A program made the position numbers and the translations under genes. Source: an uncultured Lachnospiraceae bacterium (GTDB taxonomy: Bacteria > Bacillota > Clostridia > Lachnospirales > Lachnospiraceae). From it: a stretch of 7,255 nucleotides of DNA. Location: contig CADCPL010000298.1 of assembly GCA_902803305.1 (NCBI GenBank), forward strand, positions 1 through 7,255. The letters run 5' to 3'. Below the pieces are notes generated by a model that was not told where the DNA came from, did no database searches, and was given only the letters and a program-made list of their open reading frames with translations. The first letter of the stretch is position 1. The number at the start of each line of letters is the position of its first letter. This document shows positions 1-4,615 of this stretch, in pieces.

Positions 1-80
1 ACCGCTCTTGCATCGCTTGCCGGATCGGCCTCTTCCTGTCCTACGTGAAGCTGTAATGTTTCAAATCTGTAATCACTCAT
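1..80 (-). CDS. metY: O-acetylhomoserine sulfhydrylase (MetY), N-terminal fragment
   Basis: The gene starts at the ATG at 80-78 and runs off the left edge after 26 codons. The visible residues, beginning MSDYRFETLQLHVGQEEADP and continuing ASDARA, match the start of the PLP-dependent Cys/Met metabolism enzymes of the MetY type (FETLQxHxGQExDPxTxxRAVPIYQTT in relatives). Such enzymes make homocysteine (or methionine) from O-acetylhomoserine and sulfide (or methanethiol) in the cytoplasm. The lysine that binds PLP is outside the window. The start is well supported by AAGGAG at 93-88, seven bases upstream. Expression is probably controlled by the leader peptide attenuator between 345 and 80. The related cystathionine gamma-synthase or O-acetylhomoserine lyases cannot be fully excluded from 26 residues, but the FETLQxHxGQE opening favours MetY. 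Confidence 0.85.
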   Translation of the reverse strand, partial: MSDYRFETLQLHVGQEEADPASDARA

Positions 81-138
81 GATATTTCTCCTTTTCTTCC
101 TTTGAATCAATTTATCGGTTATCTGTCTGCCTTTTCAT

Positions 139-171
139 AAAAACCGCCCGGGGGCCGATCTGCTCCCGGGC
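139..171 (-). terminator. attenuator terminator in the metY leader
   Basis: On the minus strand GCCCGGG (171-165) and CCCGGGC (152-146) form a perfect 7-bp GC stem around a 12-nt loop. After two G residues follows a run of five T (143-139). An outer CATAA/TTATG pairing (176-172 with 140-136) may extend the stem. The hairpin lies between the leader peptide stop and the metY start, so it ends transcription before metY unless disrupted. Its 5' arm is also half of a competing antiterminator. Confidence 0.8.
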
Positions 172-258
172 TTATGGCTTACAATGAGATGGTTTCAACA
201 TCGTTTATCGGGGCGAAGAAGGCACGATCTTGCCCCGGCCATGGTAAGAGCCCGGGAG
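163..258 (-). promoter_or_regulatory. predicted antiterminator pairing in the metY leader
   Basis: CTCCCGGGCT at 258-249, inside the leader peptide frame, is exactly complementary to AGCCCGGGAG at 172-163 (10 bp). An ATGG (243-240) to CCAT (177-174) pairing may extend it. The distal strand contains the 5' arm of the terminator, so the two structures exclude each other. Within the leader a local hairpin (TCCCGG 257-252 with CCGGGG 238-233, including one wobble) could hide the proximal strand once a ribosome has passed. A second local hairpin is CGGGGC (237-232) with GCCCCG (214-209). The base pairing is visible; the switching behaviour is inferred. Confidence 0.7.
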
Positions 259-305
259 TTTAGCATTCGCCAACACATACACATGTACTGTCTGCTATAT
301 AACAT
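195..305 (-). CDS. Met/Cys-rich leader peptide upstream of metY (36 aa)
   Basis: A 36-codon frame runs from ATG at 305-303 to TGA at 197-195. Its ribosome site AAGGAG (320-315) sits nine bases upstream, and the frame begins about 28 nt after the predicted transcription start. The core reads YMCMCWRMLNSRA (residues 7-19), with Met at 8, 10, 14 and 22 and Cys at 9, 11, 28 and 36. It aligns without a shift from residue 13 to 24 with the peptide at 4384-4488 (RML, then N or D, then SRA, then M22 and G24). The Met/Cys cluster lies just upstream of the antiterminator strand CTCCCGGGC, which encodes SRA. The likely role is cis regulation: ribosome stalling at uncharged Met or Cys codons leaves that strand free to form the antiterminator. 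The peptide itself probably has no function. The frame is too short for most gene callers. Confidence 0.8.
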   Translation of the reverse strand: MLYSRQYMCMCWRMLNSRALTMAGARSCLLRPDKRC

Positions 306-339
306 GTCTTCTTTCTCCTTTCCTTGAGTATCTGATGGT

Positions 340-368
340 ATACTATCACTATTAACCTACTATGTCAA
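340..368 (-). promoter_or_regulatory. metY promoter
   Basis: On the minus strand TTGACA (368-363) and TAGTAT (345-340) are separated by 17 bases, a near-consensus housekeeping sigma promoter. The stretch upstream (400-374) is very A-rich on this strand and may act as an UP element. Transcription should begin near 333, giving a leader of about 250 nt before metY. TATTGACATA is shared with the ABC operon promoter at 4543-4571. Confidence 0.8.
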
Positions 369-424
369 TAGGTGTTTTAAACTTTTTTATCTTTTTTTTT
401 AATGTACCTCTATAAGCCTTGGGA

Positions 425-1168
425 TCACTGTTTGGAATACTCGAATGTACTTAGAAACTTCTTTGCCCTCTCCGTTTTCGGAGACTCGAAGAAGCTGATC
501 GGATCGGACTGCTCGACTATCGTTCCGGCATCAAGCAGAACGACGCGGTCCGCTATGGCTTTTGCGAAAGCCATTTCATGTGTGACTATTATCATCGTGC
601 GATCCTGCGAAGCAAGATCCAGTATGACATCAAGAACTTCCCTTACCATCTCGGGATCAAGAGCCGCCGTCACTTCATCAAAGAGCAGCACCTCGGGATT
701 CATTATGAGTGCGCGCACTATCGCTACTCTCTGCTTCTGACCGCCCGAAAGCTGTCTCGGATAGTTATCTTTTTTTGACGACAGTCCTACCCTGGCAAGA
801 AGTTCTTCCGCTTCCTTTTTCACTTCCGCTTTGTCCCTTTTCTGAACCTTCAGCGGAGCAAGCATTATATTATCAAGTATGGTCATATGAGGAAACAGAT
901 CGTAGCTCTGAAATACCATGCCGATCCTTTCACGAAGTTTTCTGATGTTTCCGGTCGTCGGATTAACCGTCTCACCGTCAAGAAGTACCTTTCCTTCCTC
1001 GATGCTCTCAAGGCCGTTGATGCAGCGAAGAAGCGTACTCTTTCCGCATCCGGAAGGTCCGACTATCACGACAACCTCTCCCTTGGCAACGGTAAGGTTG
1101 ATATCCTCCAAAACCGTAAGATCATCAAAACTCTTGGATAAACCTTCTATCTTCAGGATCTCTTCCAT
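425..1168 (-). CDS. ABC transporter ATPase, polar amino acid (GlnQ/TcyN) type
   Basis: This 247-residue protein is the cytoplasmic ATPase that powers the importer encoded upstream. Visible motifs are Walker A GPSGCGKST (37-45), Q-loop glutamine 87 in MVFQSYDLFPH, signature LSGGQKQRVAI (140-150), Walker B with LLFDEVTAALDPE (161-173) and the switch histidine 197 in THEMAFA. The DEVTAALDP form and the length near 245 residues are typical of the polar amino acid uptake family. MetN proteins of methionine importers carry an extra C-terminal regulatory (ACT-like) domain of about 100 residues, which is absent here. The ATG follows the preceding permease stop directly (TAAATG), with AGGTGG nine bases upstream, so the two genes are translationally coupled. 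It is the last gene of the operon; I see no intrinsic terminator between its stop and the metY promoter. Family assignment is firm; the substrate is not defined by this subunit. Confidence 0.95.
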   Translation of the reverse strand: MEEILKIEGLSKSFDDLTVLEDINLTVAKGEVVVIVGPSGCGKSTLLRCINGLESIEEGKVLLDGETVNPTTGNIRKLRERIGMVFQSYDLFPHMTILDNIMLAPLKVQKRDKAEVKKEAEELLARVGLSSKKDNYPRQLSGGQKQRVAIVRALIMNPEVLLFDEVTAALDPEMVREVLDVILDLASQDRTMIIVTHEMAFAKAIADRVVLLDAGTIVEQSDPISFFESPKTERAKKFLSTFEYSKQ

Positions 1169-1837
1169 TTAGTTTTCCCACCTTTTCTCAAGCATCTTTG
1201 ACAGGGCGCTGATCGGTCCGCACACAAGATAATACAGCAGAAAGATCACCGCGAACACGCCGAATGCAGCCTTGGGCGAAGTCTTTCTGTTGGCTTCTAT
1301 TATCTGCTGACCTACTTTGAGTACTTCAACTATACCGATCATCATGATAAGACTCGTCGTCTTGATCATCCTTGTAATGAGATTGATCGAGAGCGGAATG
1401 AGCCTGCGTATGATCTGCGGTATTATAACATATACATATGTCTGAAAGCCCGACAGCCCGAGTGCCATGCTGCTCTCGTACTGTATGGCCGGAATGCTGA
1501 TAAGACTCCCCCTGACAAGATCCGCCATCTCCGCGGTTCCCCAGAAAGAAAAAACGATAAGGGACGCGGTCTCGGCCGAGAGATTGATCCCGGTCATCTT
1601 GGTGATACCGAAAAATACTATGAAAAGAAGGACCATCTGCGGCATTATGCGCACTATCTCAAGATAAGCACGCAGCACCGCATTCACCGCCGGCTTCTTC
1701 ATCGTCATGAGCATGCCGAGTATGATGCCGAGCACTATGCTGATCGCCACCGATATCATGCTTATCTTCATCGCAATGCCAAGGCCTTCAAGAAGACGTA
1801 TCAGATTTTTTCCTTTAAAGATAACTTCGATCCCCAT
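1169..1837 (-). CDS. amino acid ABC transporter permease, second (HisM/GlnP family)
   Basis: This 222-residue inner-membrane permease belongs to the polar amino acid family. It shows an N-terminal membrane segment (about 24-46), the family element EIVRIMPQ (60-67, where relatives have ELFRNTP or EIFRGTP), and the EAA loop that contacts the ATPase at about 121-142 (ESSMALGLSG followed by a VIIPQ end). Further membrane segments lie near 68-100, 150-178 and 190-212. I place the start at 1837, not at an upstream in-frame ATG at 1891. The 1837 ATG follows the previous stop by one base (TGATATG), has GGAG six bases upstream, and its first residues match the family, while the 18 extra residues would only overlap the end of the neighbouring permease. 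The residue change in the ELFRNTP-like element is mild. It most likely forms a heterodimer with the other permease. Confidence 0.92.
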   Translation of the reverse strand: MGIEVIFKGKNLIRLLEGLGIAMKISMISVAISIVLGIILGMLMTMKKPAVNAVLRAYLEIVRIMPQMVLLFIVFFGITKMTGINLSAETASLIVFSFWGTAEMADLVRGSLISIPAIQYESSMALGLSGFQTYVYVIIPQIIRRLIPLSINLITRMIKTTSLIMMIGIVEVLKVGQQIIEANRKTSPKAAFGVFAVIFLLYYLVCGPISALSKMLEKRWEN

Positions 1838-1838
1838 A

Positions 1839-2498
1839 TCAGTCTCCGAACATGCTGTACCGCATTTTCTTTTCAAGGAAGCTTCCCGCAAACGATACGG
1901 GAAGCAGCATGATCACGTAAAAGATCACGAGAAGGAACAGACTCTCAGTTGTATCGTAGTAAAGCCCGATAAGATCCTTTGCCGTGAACATCAGATCCAT
2001 AAGGCTGATAGCCGAAAATACACTTGTTTCTTTGAGAAGAAAAATGATATTTGCAACGATCGCAGGCACGCTTATCGATATCGCCTGCGGAAGTATAACC
2101 GATATGAAAAGCCTTCCTTTTGACATACCAAGCGCCATTGCGCTCTCCGTCTGGATATACGGGACGGCTTCCAGTCCGCTCCTGAAGCTCTCCGCCATGT
2201 AGCTTCCTCCGAGAAGCCCGAGAGCTACCGCACCGCATACTTCGGCCGAAATGCTGAGGCCTATCGCAGGCAGACCGAAGTAGATGAAAAACAACTGGAT
2301 AAGGAGCGGTGTGTTTCGAAACAGTTCAATGTAAAACTTAATGAATCCCGACAACATCGGAATCCTGAAATACAAAACAAAGGCGCTGAGCATGCCGATA
2401 AGGATCGCAAGTGCGATCCCTATCCAGCCTATCCTCAGCGTCAGAAAAAACGCTTTCGCAAAAAGAGGTATATATGATCTTATTACTTCAAGATCCAT
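1839..2498 (-). CDS. amino acid ABC transporter permease, first (HisM/GlnP family)
   Basis: This 219-residue membrane protein is a textbook polar amino acid permease. It has a first membrane segment at about 20-44, the family element IELFRNTPLLIQLFFIYFG (57-75), an EAA loop at about 118-139 (ESAMALGMSKGRLF, ending in ILPQA), and later segments near 142-165 and 184-206. It differs clearly in sequence from the second permease, so the two probably form a heterodimeric channel as in His/Arg-type systems. The start lies 17 bases after the binding-protein stop, with AGAGGA twelve bases upstream and GGGA closer in. The substrate cannot be read from the permease, but the context (Met/Cys attenuator, binding protein with a MetQ domain, metY next door) points to sulfur amino acids. 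Confidence 0.94.
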   Translation of the reverse strand: MDLEVIRSYIPLFAKAFFLTLRIGWIGIALAILIGMLSAFVLYFRIPMLSGFIKFYIELFRNTPLLIQLFFIYFGLPAIGLSISAEVCGAVALGLLGGSYMAESFRSGLEAVPYIQTESAMALGMSKGRLFISVILPQAISISVPAIVANIIFLLKETSVFSAISLMDLMFTAKDLIGLYYDTTESLFLLVIFYVIMLLPVSFAGSFLEKKMRYSMFGD

Positions 2499-2515
2499 AC
2501 TGTCCCAAATTCCTC

Positions 2516-4189
2516 TTAGTTTTCAAAAAATACTACTGCACCGTCATATGTGTCTTCGATGAACTTCTTGATCTCATCAGACCGCAGTACTGCAACAAGT
2601 GCCTTGATCTTGTCAAGTGACTCATTGCCTTCCTTGACAGCGATTATATTAACATATGTCTTGGCCGCTACGGAATCACTTGCTTCATATGCTATGGAAT
2701 CCTTGCCTACAGAGTAGCCTGCCTCAAGAGCGTAGTTTCCGTTAAGGACAACATATTCCACTTCGTTTACGACTCTTGCAACCTGAGCTGCTTCAAGCTC
2801 TACAAACTTGATGTTGTGAGGATTCTCGGTGATATCATTTACTGTTGCGGTAAGTCCGACACCGTCCTTGAGTTTCAGAAGTCCGTTATCCTGAAGAAGG
2901 AGAAGTGCTCTTGCTTCGTTTGTAGTATCGTTAGGTACTGCTATCGAATCGCCGTCTGCAACATCAGCAAGGCTTGATTTCTTTCCGGGATAGATACCGA
3001 AAGGCTCGTAGTGGATACCGCCTGCATTTACAAGGTGTGTGCCCTGTTCCTCGTTGAAGCTGTCAAGATAAGGAACATGCTGGAAATAGTTTGCATCAAA
3101 CTCACCTGATTCAACTACAAGGTTGGGCTGTACATAATCTTCAAATTCAACAACGTCGAGCTTGTATCCGTATCCCTCGAGAATACTTGAAGCCTTTGCA
3201 AGTATCTCCGCATGAGGTGTTGCCGAAGCAGCTATCTTGATCGTCTCTCCGTTTCCGTTGGGGATATCAAGATCTCCTGCTGCCGCGGGTGCAGCCTCTG
3301 CAGATCCTGATGCTCCGCCTTCAACCACAAGTGTGTCTTCATAATCTTTTCCGTATGTGTCAAGAAGTGTTGCTTCATAGTCTGCATGGAAGAAGTTCTC
3401 GCTTCCGAGTGCTACTATCTCATCGTTGAGCCAGTCAAGAAGCGTGCTGTTACCCTTTGATACTGCAGGTGCTATCGTATCCTGGCTTCCGAGCGAAGGG
3501 ATACCTACAACATAACCTTCGTTTTCAAGTGAGTATGCTATAACCTCTGTATTATCATTTGCCCATGCAACGCCTGTGCCGTTCTCAAAAGATGTCTTAG
3601 CCGACGCATATGTGTCAAACTTCTGAAGCTTGATCTCCGGGTTGTTCTTCTCAAGGTATGTCTCTGCGGTCGTACCCGAGATTACGATAACCTGATCATC
3701 AGCTCCGATCTGGTCGAGGCTCTCGATAACGTTGTCCTCATGAGATACAACGCCAAGCGCAACATTCATGTAAGGAAGCGCAAAATCAACCTTCTCTGCT
3801 CTCTCAGGAGTAACCGTGAAGTTTGCAAGTACGATATCGACTTTACCTGTCTCAAGATACTCTACTCTGCTCGCAGCTTCGGTAGATACATAGTTGATCT
3901 CTACTCCGAGGTCTTTTCCGATCCTCTCCGCAAAGTATACATCATATCCCTGATACTCTCCGTTCTCATCAACATATCCGAACGGGTTCTTATCGGAAAA
4001 TACACCGATGTTGATCTTTCCGTCAGCCTTGATCTCATCAAGTGTCCTGTATACCTTGTTTGCATCTGTTGCTGCGCCGTCCGCTGCGGGAGCTGCGGGT
4101 GCGGTTCCTGCGCATCCCGTAAGTGCCGATGCGACTGTTCCAATGGTGATGACTGCTGTTAACAACTTTGTTACTAGTGACTTTTTCAT
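2516..4189 (-). CDS. two-domain substrate-binding lipoprotein: polar amino acid (SBP_bac_3) domain fused to MetQ/NlpA domain
   Basis: This 557-residue protein starts with a lipoprotein signal (LTGC, lipidated Cys26) and an Ala/Pro-rich spacer. Residues about 50-287 form a family 3 solute-binding domain (PFGYVDENGEYQGYD, then FTVTPERAEKVDFALPYM), as in cystine and polar amino acid receptors. A Gly/Ala/Pro-rich linker follows (about 288-316). Residues 317-557 form a complete second domain of the MetQ/NlpA (Lipoprotein_9) family, with FDANYFQHVPYLD (364-376), AVPNDTTNEARALLLLQD (417-434), VELEAAQ and VLNGNYALEAG (481-491). Each domain alone is about the length of a normal single binding protein, so this is a fusion of two receptors from unrelated families. 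It should sit on the outer face of the membrane and deliver ligands to the two permeases. By family, the second domain should bind methionine and the first a polar amino acid, perhaps cystine. GAGAGGA (4203-4197), seven bases upstream, supports the start. It is first in the operon and lies behind the attenuator. Confidence 0.93.
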   Translation of the reverse strand: MKKSLVTKLLTAVITIGTVASALTGCAGTAPAAPAADGAATDANKVYRTLDEIKADGKINIGVFSDKNPFGYVDENGEYQGYDVYFAERIGKDLGVEINYVSTEAASRVEYLETGKVDIVLANFTVTPERAEKVDFALPYMNVALGVVSHEDNVIESLDQIGADDQVIVISGTTAETYLEKNNPEIKLQKFDTYASAKTSFENGTGVAWANDNTEVIAYSLENEGYVVGIPSLGSQDTIAPAVSKGNSTLLDWLNDEIVALGSENFFHADYEATLLDTYGKDYEDTLVVEGGASGSAEAAPAAAGDLDIPNGNGETIKIAASATPHAEILAKASSILEGYGYKLDVVEFEDYVQPNLVVESGEFDANYFQHVPYLDSFNEEQGTHLVNAGGIHYEPFGIYPGKKSSLADVADGDSIAVPNDTTNEARALLLLQDNGLLKLKDGVGLTATVNDITENPHNIKFVELEAAQVARVVNEVEYVVLNGNYALEAGYSVGKDSIAYEASDSVAAKTYVNIIAVKEGNESLDKIKALVAVLRSDEIKKFIEDTYDGAVVFFEN

Positions 4190-4257
4190 AACTCTTTCCT
4201 CTCTTTTCTATTAATTCGTATCACGTTTTGTCATTTCGATATCTACTACCCTTGAGA

Positions 4258-4312
4258 GCCACGCCATTTAGAATCCACTTCGTGGAGGCGTGGCCTACGT
4301 ACTTTACAGTAC
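4258..4312 (-). other. two tandem stem-loops between attenuator and binding-protein gene
   Basis: In the transcript the first hairpin is GTACT-GTAA-AGTAC (4312-4299), a 5-bp stem capped by a GNRA-type tetraloop. The second has an 8-bp outer stem GCCACGCC/GGCGTGGC (4294-4287 with 4265-4258) that encloses an inner TCCAC-GAA-GTGGA hairpin (4286-4274) and a one-sided 8-nt bulge. They lie after the attenuator terminator, so only read-through transcripts contain them. No U-run follows, so they are not intrinsic terminators. They could protect the mRNA 5' end or be a second control element. The metY leader has no counterpart. Confidence 0.55.
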
Positions 4313-4319
4313 AGTGGGC

Positions 4320-4349
4320 AAATAAAAAGCCCGGTCTCATCTCCCGGGC
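4320..4349 (-). terminator. attenuator terminator in the ABC operon leader
   Basis: On the minus strand GCCCGG (4349-4344) pairs with CCGGGC (4334-4329) across a 9-nt loop, followed immediately by TTTTT and then ATTT. It lies 35 nt after the leader peptide stop and about 130 nt before the binding-protein start. It is therefore an internal leader terminator, not the end of another gene. Its 5' arm is shared with the antiterminator. Confidence 0.8.
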
Positions 4350-4441
4350 AAATGGTTTTGCAGTGATCGAAATGACTTCTTTCCTACCTTGGAGTGCATG
4401 ACAACTGAGCCACACATCCGACCATTTTACTTGCCCGGGAG
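4341..4441 (-). promoter_or_regulatory. predicted antiterminator pairing in the ABC leader
   Basis: CTCCCGGGCAA (4441-4431), inside the leader peptide frame, is exactly complementary to TTGCCCGGGAG (4351-4341): 11 bp. An ATGG/CCAT pairing (4425-4422 with 4355-4352) may extend it. The distal strand includes the 5' arm of the terminator, so only one structure can form. Compared with the metY leader, the pair next to the shared 9-bp core is A-T here and T-A there, a compensatory change that supports real pairing. Confidence 0.72.
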
Positions 4442-4488
4442 TCCAGCATTCGACACATACAACACATACACATATATTTTGTCTTCAT
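4384..4488 (-). CDS. Met/Cys-rich leader peptide upstream of the ABC operon (34 aa)
   Basis: A 34-codon frame runs from ATG at 4488-4486 to TAG at 4386-4384, with a strong ribosome site AAAGGAGG (4505-4498) nine bases upstream. The core YMCMCCMCRMLDSRA (residues 5-19) places three Met and four Cys codons among seven successive codons (6-12). In total there are six Met and six Cys in 34 residues. The cluster ends 11 nt before the antiterminator strand CTCCCGGGC, so a ribosome stalled there would leave that strand largely free. It is homologous to the peptide at 195-305. The probable role is to sense charging of Met-tRNA, Cys-tRNA or both. If translation runs through, the terminator at 4320-4349 forms. 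If it stalls, the transporter is transcribed. The frame and ribosome site are visible; the mechanism is inferred. Confidence 0.83.
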   Translation of the reverse strand: MKTKYMCMCCMCRMLDSRASKMVGCVAQLSCTPR

Positions 4489-4542
4489 ATTGTCACGCCT
4501 CCTTTCTTTGGATAGTTCGTTCTTTCGATCCGAATTGAATGT

Positions 4543-4571
4543 ATAATACACCTATCACTTTAGTATGTCAA
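4543..4571 (-). promoter_or_regulatory. ABC operon promoter
   Basis: On the minus strand TTGACA (4571-4566) and TATTAT (4548-4543) are spaced by 17 bases. Transcription should begin near 4536, 48 nt before the leader peptide and about 347 nt before the binding-protein gene. It shares TATTGACATA, and an AGTGATAG octamer at a different offset, with the metY promoter. Confidence 0.82.
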
Positions 4572-4579
4572 TACCCGGA

Positions 4580-4608
4580 TTGAACTTTTTATTTTTATTT
4601 ACTATAAT
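4580..4608 (+). promoter_or_regulatory. promoter of the MBOAT/SGNH genes
   Basis: TTGAAC (4580-4585), a T/A-rich 17-base spacer and a perfect TATAAT (4603-4608) form a strong promoter. The expected transcription start, 7-8 bases after the -10, falls at 4615-4616, which is the ATG of the downstream gene. Its -35 is only 8 bp from the -35 of the opposing ABC promoter, so two polymerases could hardly bind together. Confidence 0.78.
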
Positions 4609-4615
4609 ACCGTTT

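Larger units (their letters stand above)
4230..4376. repeat. 11-bp inverted repeat bracketing the distal ABC leader
   Basis: GTCATTTCGAT at 4230-4240 is the exact reverse complement of ATCGAAATGAC at 4366-4376, and three further bases match just inside the arms. The arms bracket the terminator and two further hairpins. They could pair in the RNA or mark the ends of a small inserted element. I see no target duplication outside them. Function is unknown, and chance cannot be excluded. Confidence 0.4.

Noticed and set aside
81..339. SAM-I riboswitch or T-box in the metY leader.
   Set aside because: Neither the SAM-I core nor the T-box anticonsensus element was found by eye, and the leader peptide plus the alternative pairings explain the region.
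402..740. Plus-strand frame of 112 codons opposite the ATPase gene, and similar long frames opposite the other genes.
   Set aside because: They are antisense shadows of well-supported genes, without ribosome sites or recognisable domains.
1838..1891. Upstream ATG at 1891 as start of the second permease.
   Set aside because: The extra 18 residues are read out of frame through the end of the previous permease. ATG 1837 has GGAG at good spacing and is one base after the preceding stop.
4221..4415. 64-codon minus-strand frame beginning MWLSCHAL across the ABC leader.
   Set aside because: It has no ribosome site, overlaps the leader peptide in another frame, runs through the terminator and has no family look.
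4540..4550. Nearly symmetric TGTATAATACA as a bidirectional -10 that also fires on the plus strand.
   Set aside because: The minus-strand use has a perfect -35, but on the plus strand the hexamer at the right distance (GTTCTT) is poor. A far better plus promoter exists at 4580-4608.
4565..4615. Upstream in-frame ATG at 4565 as start of the MBOAT gene.
   Set aside because: It has no ribosome site, lies across the opposing -35, and is upstream of a near-consensus plus-strand promoter. The added 17 residues are not needed by the family.
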